Source: Poindextera sp963719975
GTDB taxonomy: Bacteria; Pseudomonadota; Alphaproteobacteria; Caulobacterales; Caulobacteraceae
Direction: 5' to 3'
NCBI GenBank assembly: GCA_963719975.1
Contig: CAVRED010000005.1
Location: 1-64,000, forward strand
DNA length: 64,000 nt
In this document: positions 17,726-26,496 of the stretch, in pieces
Layout of the letters: each line of letters starts with the position of its first letter
Position numbering within the stretch: position 1 is the first letter of the stretch
Translations under genes and position numbers: made by a program
Notes under the pieces: model-generated
Database searches by the model: none
What the model was told of the DNA's origin: nothing
Seen by the model: only the letters and a program-made list of their open reading frames with translations

Positions 17726-18875
17726 GATCGGGAAGTCTGCTCCAAAACCGCCCCCGCCGCCGGATCCGAACGTGGTTTCCGCGGCCCAGACCAAGTCGAA
17801 CCTGGCGACCGCGCAAGACCAGGCGACGTTGAACAACGTCAACCAGGTCACGCCCTTCGGCACGGTCAACTACGCCCAGCCCGGCGGGCCGAACACGCCG
17901 TTCACCGAGACGGTGAACCTTAAGCCCGCAGGAACAGGCGATCTTCGACCAGGGCGCGGCGAACCAGGCCCACGCGCTGGGCATCGCCGGCAACCAGCTG
18001 GGCAACGTGCAGAACGCCCTGAACACGCCGGTGACGCCGGTCTCGCCGCTGGCCACCGGCGTGATGGGCGGGCCGATCGCAGTACGGCTTCAACCCCGGT
18101 CCCGGCCTGCAGTACGGCTTTTCCGCCGGCGGCCCGATCCAGAGCCAGATCGGCGGGCAGGACGTGGGCCAATCGGTGCAGAACGCGCTCGAACGCGGCC
18201 TATGCCCAGGCGGCGTCGCGGCTGGATCCGCAATGGGCGCAGAACGCCGAGCAGCAGCAGGCGCAGCTGACGGCCCAGGGGCTGAACCCGAACGATGCGG
18301 CGTTGCAGAACAGCATGACCCAGTTCAACAACGCGCGGAACGACGCCTACAACCAGGCCGCCTTCAGCGCGATCGGCGCGGGCGAACGCCGAGCAGAACA
18401 CGCTGTTCGGCCAGCAGGCGCAGGCGGGCCAGTTCGCCAACGCCGCCCAGGCGCAGGGCTTTGGCGAGAACCAGGGCGCAGGCGAACTTCGCCAACGCCG
18501 CGGCCGCCGCCCAGTTCGCGCAGAACCAGGGCATGGCCGGCTTCGCCAACGCCGCGCAGACCCAGGCGTTCGGGCAGAACCAGACCAACGCCAATCTGTA
18601 CAACGCCGCCGCCCAGCAGCAATTCCAGGACCAGGCCTATGCCCAACAGCTGCCGATCAACGAGTTCGACGCGCTGATGTCGTCGGGCCAGGTGCAGGCG
18701 CCGACCTCGACGCCGGCGCAGACACAGGTCGCGCCCACCAACGTCGAGGCCGCCTACGCGATGCAGCAACAGGCGCCAGCTGGCGAACTACCAGGCGCAA
18801 CTGCAGAGCTACAACTCCGGCCTGGGCGGGCTGTTCAGCCTGGGTCGGCGGCGCCGAAGCGCACTGCCCATTTGA
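17726..18875 (+). CDS. Gln/Ala-rich repeat protein, phage-like, frameshifted
   Basis: About 380 residues over at least five frame changes. The N-terminus GKSAPKPPPPPDPN follows an AAGGAG ribosome site at 17713-17718 by seven bases, but the start codon reads ATC (17726-17728); a one-base error for ATG is likely. Then comes a TPFG-VNY-QPGGPNTPF region and a glycine-rich stretch. From about 18240 it is helical sequence rich in Q, A and N, with repeats of about 17 residues (QANFANAAAAAQFAQNQ, then GFANAAQTQAFGQNQ). It resembles internal-virion or tail-associated proteins of alphaproteobacterial phages; the function is unproven. Confidence 0.55.
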
Positions 18876-18886
18876 GGAGCCCGAAG

Positions 18887-19345
18887 ATGACGAACGTTCG
18901 ATTTCAACGCCCGCACGCCGCGCGGCCCGCGATGCAGGACCGGCCGTTGCTCGCCGCGCCCGCGCGCCAGCCGCTCGGCTACAGCGCCGGCGGCTACGGC
19001 CAAGGGCTCGCCGACGCGCTGCAAGGCATCCAGCGCGGTCCGCCGCGGACCATGCCGGCGCTGGGCGACGAACCTCTTGGCCGAGGCGCTTTGCGCAATG
19101 CTCGCGCGCAACAGCGCGGAGGGTCAGGCGCCGCCGCCGGCGGCGCTGGGGCAGGGCGGCGATGCGCCGCCGGCGCGGGCCGCGCCAGCGACGCCGCTGA
19201 CGGGCCGGCCGCGGCCGGCGGCGGCGCCGCCGGTCGACCAGCTCAACCTGGACCAGGCCTCGCCGGCATGGGCGGCATACGTCCGGTCGATCCTGCCGCG
19301 CATCCCGGGCTCCGGCTCGGGCGGCTACGGCGGCACGGCGGCTAG
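18887..19345 (+). CDS. Pro/Ala-rich hypothetical protein, phage-like, frameshifted
   Basis: About 150 residues starting at the ATG at 18887, 11 bp after the previous stop and behind a GAGGAG ribosome site. The N-terminus is basic (MTNVRFQRPHAARPAMQDR), followed by GYGQGLADALQGIQ. A frame change near 19065 gives LLAEALCAMLARNSAEGQ, a P/A-rich linker, and an end with WAAYVRSILPRIPGSGSGGYGG. No known family. It is likely co-transcribed with the Gln/Ala-rich gene. The exact stop is uncertain because of another frame slip near 19340. Confidence 0.45.
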   Translation: MTNVRFQRPHAARPAMQDRPLLAAPARQPLGYSAGGYGQGLADALQGIQRGPPRTMPALGDEPLGRGALRNARAQQRGGSGAAAGGAGAGRRCAAGAGRASDAADGPAAAGGGAAGRPAQPGPGLAGMGGIRPVDPAAHPGLRLGRLRRHGG

Positions 19346-19376
19346 AGGACGGTCGAGCTCGCGCTGGGAGCAGCGC

Positions 19377-20284
19377 TCAGCCCTCGCCGAGGCTGGCCCC
19401 GGCGCGGTTGCGCAGCCAGGGGCGTTTCGTCCTGGCGGTCCAGGAAGGCGACGACGGCCTCCATGAAGACGTCGTTGCGGTCGCCGGCGACCATGTGGCC
19501 GGCGTCGGAGACGTCGGTCAGCGAGCCGTTGGCGAGCGCGCCGACGAAGGCCTGCGGCGGCCTCGAGCGAGACGAGCTCGCTCATCCGTCCGCGGATGAC
19601 GTGGACCGGGATCTGGATCGCGCGGCAGGCGGCCTCGAAGTCGAAGCTGCGCCGGTCGACGTTCGCCGCGGACTCGCCGCCGCGGACGCCGGAGGTGAAC
19701 TTCGGGTCCCAGTGCCAGCGATAGCGGCCGTCGGCGTGCAGCCTGAGGTTCTTCGACAGGCCGGAGAGGTCCGTCCGCTCGGGCGGTGCGGCAGGTAGGC
19801 GGCGATGGCGTCGGCCGCTTCTTGAAGGCTCGCGAAGCCGGTCTCGACGTTCTGGCTCATGAAGCCGAGGATCTTCGCCGCGCCGCCTGGGTCGGAGCGC
19901 GGGATGATGTCGACCAGCGTCAGCGAGCGGAACGTGCCGGGCGCGATCACCGCCTCGGCCATCAGCCCGGCGATGCCGCCCAGCGAGGCGCCGATCAGCG
20001 CGGGCGGCGCGTCCAGCGTGGCGACGACGTCGATCAGGTCCTCGCCGATCGAGCAGCGCCTGGTAGTCGCCTTCGCGGGTGCCAGTCGCTGTCGCCGTGG
20101 CCGCGCAGGTCGAGCGAGATCGCTGCGCCAGCCGAGCTCCGCCAGGCGCGTGGCGGTCGAGCCCCAGGAGTGCGCGGGTCTGTCCGCCGCCATGGGCGAG
20201 CAGGACGACGCCGCGCTCGCCGGAGCCGTGCTCGTCGGCGGCCAGCTTGAGGCCGGCGCGGGTCGTAAAGGTGGTGTGGGTCAA
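19377..20284 (-). CDS. Alpha/beta hydrolase, frameshifted
   Basis: About 300 residues of alpha/beta-hydrolase fold, in at least five frame segments. The N-terminus has LLAHGGGQTRHSW (oxyanion region), then a LDLRGHGDSDW strand, the nucleophile elbow GASLGGIAG, LVDIIPRSDPGG, and later IPVHVIRGRMSELVS. The catalytic His region reads as AGH-MVAGDRND after a frame change. This resembles non-haem peroxidase or esterase-type hydrolases; the substrate is unknown. It reads in the same direction as the downstream-numbered Fe-alcohol dehydrogenase and lies between two phage-like gene groups. Confidence 0.7.
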
Positions 20285-20358
20285 ACGGTCGCTCGGCGAA
20301 GGTTGGAGTTCGTCCCGTCTTAGGCAAGCCCGGGGCGAGCGCCAAGCCGGACCTAGCG

Positions 20359-21473
20359 TCAGGCGGCGAGCTCGAGGATCTCGACGATGTCGGCGGGGCC
20401 CTCGATCGGCCTTGGGTTCGAGCGCACGCCGCGGTCGTGCATGGTCGCCTCGCCGATGGCCTGGAACTGCGACGGCTCGATGCCGACCTCCGAGAGGCGG
20501 GTGGGAAGGCCAAGGCCGCGCGCCAGGTCGCGCACGGCGTCGGCGGCGCTGCCCCCGGCCGCCCCATCAGAGCCGCGACCACGGCCTGGCGGCCGGCGTT
20601 GGCTGTTGCGTTCCAGGCCAGCACGGCCGGCAGCATCACGCACGAGGTGATCCCGTGCGGCACGCCAAAGCCGCCGCCCAGCGTGTGGCCGATGGCGTGG
20701 CTGGCGCCGAGACCGCGCCCGGCGCTCGCGCCGCTGATCGCCAGCCACATGCCGAACTGGCACTCGAGCCTGGCGTCGAGGTCTGCGGCGTCGGCCTTCG
20801 TCGCGGCGAGGCCGGCGGTGAGATGCTTCAGGCCGGCTTCAGCGAGCGCGTCGGCGTACGGCGCGCGCTCGGGGTTGCACAGCTGTTCGACGGCGTGGTC
20901 GACGGCCTTCAGGCCCGTGGAGAACCAGAGCTGGGCCGGGGTCTCGAGCGTCAGCCGTGGGTCGAGCACGACCGCGCGCGGCGCGAGCCTGGGGTGGCCG
21001 TAGCCCTCCTTCGAGCGCCGCGCCGTATCGGTGACGCCGGCGAAGGGGGTGAACTCGGCGGCCGACAGCGTCGTGGGCAGCGCGATCATGCGCACGCCGG
21101 GCGCAAGATCGCGCGCGCCGCGGCCGAGCAGCTGGCCGACGCCCTCGACCGTCTTGACGTCGCCCCAGAGGCAGAGCTGCACGACCTTGACCGCGTCGAT
21201 CACCGAGCCGCCGCCGAGGGCGACCAGGAGGTCGGCGCCCGCGGCGCGCGCGGCGTCTGCGCAGGCGACGACGTCCTCGCGCGGCGAGTGGGCGCGGATG
21301 GCCGAGAAGGCGCCGACGGAACGCGGGCCGAGCGCGGCCTTTAGCGCCGCGACCGCACCATTGCCGGTGTCCAGCGAGCGGGTGGTGACGAGAAAGAGGC
21401 GCTGGGCGCCGAAGGCGTCGGCCAGTTGGGCGACGGCCTCGGCCGCCGGGCGGCCGTAGATGACCTCTTCCAT
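20359..21473 (-). CDS. Iron-containing alcohol dehydrogenase / maleylacetate reductase-like
   Basis: About 371 residues. The nucleotide motif ALGGGSVIDAVK lies near residue 89, and PTTLSAAEFTPFAG follows. Metal-binding histidines are visible in GLKAVDHAVEQL and GASHAIGHTLGG-GVPHG. The PTTxSxxEFT and FSTGLKAVDH features fit the maleylacetate reductase branch, which reduces maleylacetate to 3-oxoadipate in aromatic degradation; a general alcohol dehydrogenase is also possible. One frame change near 20560, in a C/G run, joins the last 65 residues (SEVGIEPSQFQAIGEATM). No other aromatic-degradation genes are close. Confidence 0.75.
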
Positions 21474-21536
21474 CGTCGGGATAGCGGTGTGAGCCGGTGA
21501 TCATGGCGCTGCCTTTGTCGGTTCGAACGGGGAGTC

Positions 21537-22447
21537 TTAGGCGTCCCGCGGCGGCAACCCAAGGCTCGCCTCGGCCCAATCGAGGTTGATCCGCGCCAGC
21601 CGGCGAAACACGCCGCGGAGCCAATCGGGAGCATCGTCGTGGTCGAGCGCCCGCAAGGCCAGGGCCGCGGCCTGCTGCGCCGCCCAGGCGCCGCCGTCGG
21701 GCATCACCTCGAACGGAGGCGGTCCGCCTTCGAGGTGGGCGGTGGGCAAGGAAGAGAGCAAGGTCGGTGTCGCGCGCGCCACGGCGGGCGTCGCTCCAGT
21801 CGACGAACTTCACGCCGTCGTCCATGACGCAGATGTTGTCGCTGCGGATATCGCCGTGCACGAAGCCGTCGCCTCGACGTTCCCGCGCCGCTTCCGCGCT
21901 GGCCAGCGTCGCGCCATGCGCGTCGAGCCAGGCCGCCGAGCACAGCGACAGGTCGAGGAAGCGTTGCGGCGCGGCCAGTATCGTCCGCCATCCGACCGTT
22001 GGCTCGGACTGGTCGGCCGGCAGCGCGTGCGCCGGCGCGCCGGCAAGCTCGCGGATCGCGGCGAACACGCGCTGCAGATCGCCCTGCCGCCAGTCCACGC
22101 CGCGGTGGCTCGCCGGCCAATGGCCGTCCAGCGCTTCGGTGACCAGGATCGGGGCATCGTCGCCATCGTCGATCCATGCTCCGACGGCGGGCTGTGAACT
22201 TTGGCGGCGCTGAAGCCAGCGCCAGGCGTTCGTTGCGCAGCCATGCCGCGGTCTGAGGGTTGGCGGCGGCTTTCACGAAGACGCGGCGACCGTCGGCCAA
22301 TGCGACGATGAAGCGGTGGCTAGGCGTGAGGCCGGTGTCGGGCTTCGACCATGCCTGAAACGTCGAGCCGAGCGCCGCCTCGACGCGCTCGCGGACCGAG
22401 GCGGGCGGAGCGCCTTGCGAGCTGCTCGTTGCATAGCGCCCGGCCAT
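21537..22447 (-). CDS. Aminoglycoside phosphotransferase-like kinase, frameshifted
   Basis: About 303 residues after bridging at least four frame changes. Start ATG at 22447. The N-lobe has LTPSHRFIVALADGRRVFVKAA, with the ATP lysine. The catalytic loop HGDIRSDNI and the metal motif VKFVDWSDA are the hallmarks of the APH/choline-kinase fold. The C-terminus WLRGVFRRLARINLDWAEASL is helical. The substrate is unknown, and most such chromosomal proteins are not antibiotic-resistance genes. It is the first gene of the minus-strand trio lying between phage-like genes. Confidence 0.7.
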
Positions 22448-22615
22448 CTTCGCGCCCTCTCCGCCGACGGGTCGGCGCAAGCTAGGCGCACCGTCGGCGC
22501 CACGCCAAGCCCGGCCGCCGCTCAGCCGAATCCTGAGCGCCCCCTGCGCCGCCATAAGCTTGCGCCTGGGTCGAACACGGCCCTGGCCCCCCGGCGCGAG
22601 AGAGAACCCCAGCCC

Positions 22616-22822
22616 ATGGCATCCCTGTCCACGCAAACCGTCCTCAGCGTGCTGGCCATGATCGCGCTGGGCGTGCTGGGGGGCCTCCTCGTCTATCAGG
22701 CCGTGCCGCCGGCGAACGTCCAGCTGCTCACCTTCATCCTGGGCGCCATCGCCGGCGCCGTGACGGGCGGGGCGGCGGTGAAGGCGGCGGACGCGGCGAA
22801 AGGAGCTTCCGATGCCGCTTGA
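22616..22822 (+). CDS. Small two-TM protein, holin-like
   Basis: 68 residues with two hydrophobic helices (VLSVLAMIALGVLGGLLVYQ near 9-28 and a second near 36-54) and a charged alanine-rich tail. The length, two-helix topology and position directly ahead of an M15 peptidase gene suit a phage holin. The stop lies inside the start of the endolysin gene (ATG 22812), so the two are translationally coupled. The call rests on context; no family signature is recognised. Confidence 0.55.
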   Translation: MASLSTQTVLSVLAMIALGVLGGLLVYQAVPPANVQLLTFILGAIAGAVTGGAAVKAADAAKGASDAA

Positions 22823-23203
22823 TCCGCGCAGCCGTCAATCGCTGGCGCACGTCCATCCTGACCTGGTGAAGGTCGTCGACCCTCGCCTACGGCGACACCC
22901 GGCAACGGTTCGAGGTGGTCCAGGGTCTGCGCACGCTCGCCGAGGAAGAGGCGAACGTCGCCAAGGGCGCCAGCGAGACGCTGCATTCGCGCCACCTGCC
23001 GAACAAGCAAGGCCTGGCGTGCGCGTCGATGTCGCGGCGGTGGATCAGGGCCACATCAGCTGGAACCCGCTGCTCTACCAGCCCATCGCGCACGCCATGA
23101 AGGCCGCGGCGATGGAGCTGGACGTGCCGATCGAGTGGGGCGGCGATTGGCGAACCTCAAGGACTGGGGCCACTTCCAGCTGCCCTGGGCCCAGTACCCA
23201 TAG
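22812..23203 (+). CDS. M15 family peptidase, phage endolysin-like, frameshifted
   Basis: About 130-residue L-alanyl-D-glutamate or D-Ala-type peptidase (M15) with frame changes near 22875, 23020 and 23155. Motifs: VHPDLVKVVDLAYGDT at the N-terminus, RFEVVQGLRTLAEE, the zinc histidine and aspartate in SRHLPNKQGLACAVDV, and the C-terminal zinc histidine in DWGHFQLPW. It would cleave peptide stems of peptidoglycan to lyse the host cell. A GGAG ribosome site sits just upstream, inside the holin-like gene. The length is typical of small phage M15 lysins. Confidence 0.75.
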
Positions 23204-23227
23204 ATCAACCCAAGCAAGGAGACTCCC

Positions 23228-23464
23228 ATGTCGCAATGGTCCGAAGCGGTCGACGCCCTGAAGAAGACGGGCGATGTCGGCGCTTTCGTCGCGCGTCGTC
23301 GCCGCCGATCTGGTCAAGGACTTCCAGCTCATCCAGGCCCTGCCGGGCGTCAAGGCGTTCGAAGGGTGGCTCGAGTCCATCCTGATCGTCCAGCTGGACA
23401 AGCTCGGCTTTTCGCCGACCCTGGTCGGGTTGATCGCCAGCGGCCGATCCAGGACGCGCTGTAA
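23228..23464 (+). CDS. Small hypothetical phage protein
   Basis: About 78 residues with frame changes near 23287 and 23445. Visible: MSQWSEAVDALKKTGDVGAFVA, then AADLVKDFQLIQALPGVKAFEGWLESI and a hydrophobic C-terminal stretch. A ribosome site (AAGGAG) precedes the ATG at 23228. Its TAA overlaps the next ATG (TAATG). It sits in the lysis-type cassette; its function is unknown. Confidence 0.5.
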   Translation: MSQWSEAVDALKKTGDVGAFVARRRRRSGQGLPAHPGPAGRQGVRRVARVHPDRPAGQARLFADPGRVDRQRPIQDAL

Positions 23465-23734
23465 TGAGCGATGAGCCCTGCGTCGGAGACATCGCCGAAA
23501 CGCTCGTCCGCAGGGCGGTCACCAAGGCCGTCAACGACTTCGCCGCCAAGGGCGAGATCACGCCCGGCCCAGGCCGCGCAGCTGGTCGATGGTGTGATGG
23601 TCGAGATGCAGCTCGGGCTCGAGATCTACGCCGAAGGCCAGAAGCCGGCGGCGAGGCCGCTGAACGCCGAGCATCGGCGAATCCGCCGGTCCCGCCGTCC
23701 CGCGCCGCCGCTCAGCGCGCCGCAGTGCGCATGA
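23464..23734 (+). CDS. Small hypothetical protein in lysis cassette
   Basis: About 90 residues with one frame change near 23570. The N-terminus MSDEPCVGDIAETLVRRAVTKAV and the middle AQLVDGVMVEMQLGLEIYAEGQ are helical. The C-terminal part is arginine/proline-rich. The stop overlaps the next start as ATGA. No known family. Tight overlaps on both sides support co-expression with the endolysin. Confidence 0.45.
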
Positions 23735-24099
23735 CCCGGATCGAGGGCGACCTCGACGCCCACCGCCAGGTGGACGACCTGCGCTTCACCGCGCTCGCCG
23801 CGGCGATCGCCAAGCTCGAGGCCAGCCTGGAGGCCTTGCAGGCCGAAGTGCGCGAGGGGTTCGAGCGGCTGGGCGCGGCGATCCAGGATATCCAGCTCAG
23901 GCTCGCCGGCGGCGACGAGCCGGCCGGGGAGACAAAGGGCCACTGGCGGGTCGGCCCGTTTGGTCAGTGGGCGATGGGCCTTGCAGCGCTCGCGCTCCTT
24001 GCCCTCGTCGGCTGGATGGCCACGCAGCTCTGGCTCGAGGAGCCCGCCCGGATCAGGGCCGCCCAGACGCCCGATCCAGTTGTGGCCCGCGGCCGCTGA
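23731..24099 (+). CDS. Coiled-coil single-TM protein, spanin-like candidate
   Basis: 122 residues. Residues 1-65 are a heptad-rich coiled coil (LAAAIAKLEASLEALQAEVREGFERL, written in two parts). A transmembrane helix follows near residues 84-102 (MGLAALALLALVGWMATQL) and a short polar tail. Its place at the end of a lysis-type cassette suggests an inner-membrane spanin or related phage protein, but the topology (TM near the C-terminus) is not the classical one. It ends 17 bp before the tRNA gene. Confidence 0.5.
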   Translation: MTRIEGDLDAHRQVDDLRFTALAAAIAKLEASLEALQAEVREGFERLGAAIQDIQLRLAGGDEPAGETKGHWRVGPFGQWAMGLAALALLALVGWMATQLWLEEPARIRAAQTPDPVVARGR

Positions 24100-24116
24100 A
24101 GGGCGACGCGAGCTGG

Positions 24117-24190
24117 CGGCCCGGACGGGACTCGAACCCATGACCTTCGGTTTAGGAAACCGCTGCTCTATCCTGCTGAGCTACCGGGCC
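24117..24190 (-). tRNA. tRNA-Arg (anticodon CCU)
   Basis: A complete 74-nt cloverleaf on the minus strand. The acceptor stem GGCCCGG pairs with CCGGGCC; D-stem GCTC/GAGC; anticodon loop TTCCTAA giving CCT; T-arm with TTCGAGT; discriminator G. The first anticodon-stem pair is a G-A mismatch, the other four pair. CCA is not encoded. The phage-like lysis genes end immediately beside its 3' end, as expected where a prophage has used a tRNA gene as attachment site. Confidence 0.93.
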
Positions 24191-24218
24191 GCTGGGCGCC
24201 GGTCTTAGCGCATCAGGG

Positions 24219-24992
24219 GTGTGCGTGCGAAGGGTAGGGATTGGCTTTGCGTGTCTGACTGTCGCGGTCGGCCTCACCGCCTGCGGCGAGGGCGGGCGCC
24301 TCGACCGCCTTGCCGCCGGCGAGACGGCCAAGGTCGCATCCGTTCAGTCCGGCGACACATTCACGCTCGCGAACGGCCTGGTCGTCCGGATGTCGGGCGT
24401 CGAGACCCCTTGGATGGACGAGCGCGGCGGGCGGCAGGCGCGCGATGAACTCAGCCGCCTCGTCCAGGGCCGCACCGTCCAGCTCTTCTACGGCGGCGCC
24501 CGGCGCGACGCGCGCGGGCGCGCGCTCGCCCAGGTGCGGCTGGTCGACGACCGCCAGTGGGTGGAGGGAACGATGCTCAGCGACGGCTGGGCGCGCGTTC
24601 ACACCTTCCCAGACAACCGTGCGCTCAATCAGCCCATGCTCGAGGACGAAGCGCGCGCGCGAACCGCGCGGCGCGGGCTCTGGGCGCTCAAGGACTACGA
24701 GGTCCGCCTGCCCGAGGAGGTGACGCCGGACGTGCGCGGCTACCAGATCGTCGAGGGCCGGGTCGCGCGGGTGACGCCGACGCGGAGCGGCGTCTATCTC
24801 GACTTCCGGCAGGACGAACGCGGGTTCGCGGCCCTCATCGACCCGCGGGCCGTCGCGGACTTCCAGGCGGCCGGCATCGCGCCGGCCAGTCTCAGAGGGC
24901 GGCTTGTCCGTGTGCGCGGCATCATCGGCTGGGACGGCCTGATGAAGCTAGATCATCCCGAGCCGGTCGAGCTCGTGAACGAGACGTCCTAG
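24219..24992 (+). CDS. Thermonuclease-family lipoprotein
   Basis: 257 residues. The N-terminal signal has a lipobox-like GLTAC near residue 22. An SNase-like domain follows (VASVQSGDTFTLANG, VRMSGVETPWMDERGG, GRTVQLFYGG-RRDARGRALAQV, MLSDGWARVH, DEARARTARRGLW), then a second OB-type region (YQIVEGRVARVTPTRSGVYLDF, ending with GIIGWDGLMKLDHPEPVEL). The nuclease Arg/Glu triad is only partly recognisable, so activity is uncertain. GTG starts at 24219 and 24225 are both possible. Its 3' end overlaps the CarD gene end by 4 bp (convergent). Confidence 0.75.
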   Translation: MCVRRVGIGFACLTVAVGLTACGEGGRLDRLAAGETAKVASVQSGDTFTLANGLVVRMSGVETPWMDERGGRQARDELSRLVQGRTVQLFYGGARRDARGRALAQVRLVDDRQWVEGTMLSDGWARVHTFPDNRALNQPMLEDEARARTARRGLWALKDYEVRLPEEVTPDVRGYQIVEGRVARVTPTRSGVYLDFRQDERGFAALIDPRAVADFQAAGIAPASLRGRLVRVRGIIGWDGLMKLDHPEPVELVNETS

Positions 24993-25492
24993 GCCGCTTT
25001 CTGCAGCGACTTGTTGAGGATGCCGATCGCGGTGTCGCGGTCGATCTGTTCGATCGCGGCCACTTCGCGCGCCATGCGGTCCAGCGCCGACTCATAGAGC
25101 TGACGCTCGGAGTAGGACTGCTCCGGTTGGTTCTCGGCGCGGTGCAGGTCGCGCACGACCTCGGCGATGGAGATCAGGTCGCCGGAATTGATCTTGGCTT
25201 CGTACTCCTGCGCGCGACGGCTCCACATCGTGCGCTTCACCCGCGCGCGGCCCTTCAGGGTCGTCAGCGCCTGGCTCACCACCATGCCGGCCGCCAGGGC
25301 GCGCAGGCCGGCGCTCTTCGCCTTCTTGGTCGGAACGCGCAGGGTCATCTTCTCGTGGTCGAAGGTGATGACGTAGACCTCGAGGCTCAAGCCGGCGACC
25401 TCCTGGGTTTCGACCCCCACGACCGCGCCAACCCCGTGGGCCGGGTAGACGACGTGATCGCCAATGGTGAAATCGAGCTCGCTCTTGGTCAT
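24989..25492 (-). CDS. carD: CarD/CdnL family RNA polymerase-binding regulator
   Basis: 167 residues. The N-terminal RNAP-interaction Tudor-like domain includes FTIGDHVVYPAHGVGAVVGVE and ISGLE-type beta strands (AGLSLEVYVITF); the C-terminal helical DNA-binding part includes KGRARVKRTMWSRRAQEYEAKI and SGDLISIAEVVRDLH. CdnL proteins stabilise the open promoter complex at rRNA and housekeeping promoters. An AGAGGA ribosome site precedes the ATG. The 270-bp gap to FdxA (25501-25770) must hold its promoter; I see no other gene there. Confidence 0.92.
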   Translation of the reverse strand: MTKSELDFTIGDHVVYPAHGVGAVVGVETQEVAGLSLEVYVITFDHEKMTLRVPTKKAKSAGLRALAAGMVVSQALTTLKGRARVKRTMWSRRAQEYEAKINSGDLISIAEVVRDLHRAENQPEQSYSERQLYESALDRMAREVAAIEQIDRDTAIGILNKSLQKAA

Positions 25493-25772
25493 TGTTGTCC
25501 TCTTTAAATCACAAACGACGCCCCGTCGGTCTTGGAAGCTCTTTCATCGGCGCGAGAGGCAATAGGTCCAGCACCCGCAAGATGCGCGGGGATTGGAGGC
25601 CCGCATTCCGAAGATCCGTTAAGACACCCTTCGCCTTCATCAGGCGCGCGTCACTCAGGACGGCTATCCTTCAACCGTGACACGAGCCATGAAGTTCATG
25701 GGCTCACGCCATTCATAAACCTATCACAAAGTTGAGCGCGATGAAAGGCTTGCGTAGCGGAAGGGCGGCTGC

Positions 25773-26114
25773 TCAGGAGCCCGCGCCGGGTTTCTCGCTG
25801 AAGTATTTCTCGAACTTGCCGGTCTCGCGCTCAAAGTCCGTCGCGTCCGCCGGCGGCTCGCCCTTCACCGTGATGTTCGGCCAGACCTTGGCGTAATCCG
25901 TATTGATTCTCAGCCACTTGCCGTCGGCCTCATCCTCGGTGTCCGGCTTTATCGCATCGACAGGGCACTCCGGCTCGCACACGCCGCAATCGATGCATTC
26001 GTCAGGGTGGATGACCAGGAAGTTCTCGCCCTCGTAGAAGCAGTCGACTGGGCACACCTCGACGCAGTCCATGAATTTGCACTTAATGCAGGCGTCCATG
26101 ACGATGTAGGTCAT
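25773..26114 (-). CDS. fdxA: Seven-iron ferredoxin FdxA
   Basis: 113 residues. The N-terminal cluster ligands CIKCKFMDC and CPVDCF, then CIDCGVCEPECP, give the spacing of a [3Fe-4S][4Fe-4S] ferredoxin, followed by the long C-terminal extension typical of the FdxA type (YAKVWPNITVKGEPP). It is a cytoplasmic electron carrier. It sits between the S4 protein and CarD on the same strand, an arrangement common in alphaproteobacteria. Confidence 0.93.
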   Translation of the reverse strand: MTYIVMDACIKCKFMDCVEVCPVDCFYEGENFLVIHPDECIDCGVCEPECPVDAIKPDTEDEADGKWLRINTDYAKVWPNITVKGEPPADATDFERETGKFEKYFSEKPGAGS

Positions 26115-26184
26115 CGATAGATCGGGCTCGCCACCTGCCGGGCTTTCGGGAAGCCGCGTCTATTTGGGGAATGCGCGGCGCTTG

Positions 26185-26496
26185 TCAATCCGCCGTCGCC
26201 TGAGGCCCCTGCGAGGTATTCTCCAAGGGCGCGTAGAGCCCGCGCGCCTCGGGCGCGGGACCGCGCCGCTCGCCCAGCCCCTCGATGCGGATCGCGGTCA
26301 GCCGCCCGCCCATCGCGAACACCAACCCATCGCCGGGTCGAACCGGTCGGCTGGGCTTGTCGATTCGGGTCTGCGTCCCGTCGCGGCTCAAGCGCACCCG
26401 CCCGGACTCGACGAACCGCGCCGCAAGCGAGCGGGTCTTGAAGAAGCGGGCGCGCCAAAGCCAGACATCGATCCGGCAGGCCTCGCCCTCGCTCAT
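26185..26496 (-). CDS. S4-domain RNA-binding protein (Hsp15-like)
   Basis: 103 residues. The S4 domain is CRIDVWLWRARFFKTRSLAARFVESGRVRL (given in pieces: RIDVWLWRARFFKTR, then FVESGRVRL), as in Hsp15-like proteins that bind rRNA. The C-terminal tail is basic and variable. The start ATG overlaps the helicase stop (ATGA at 26493-26496), which fixes the start and implies translational coupling. It leads into fdxA downstream. Confidence 0.85.
   Translation of the reverse strand: MSEGEACRIDVWLWRARFFKTRSLAARFVESGRVRLSRDGTQTRIDKPSRPVRPGDGLVFAMGGRLTAIRIEGLGERRGPAPEARGLYAPLENTSQGPQATAD

Noticed and set aside
16618..24099. Gene transfer agent cluster
   Set aside because: No terminase, portal, capsid or tail-tube genes are recognisable and the gene order does not match alphaproteobacterial GTAs. 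It looks like a phage remnant instead.
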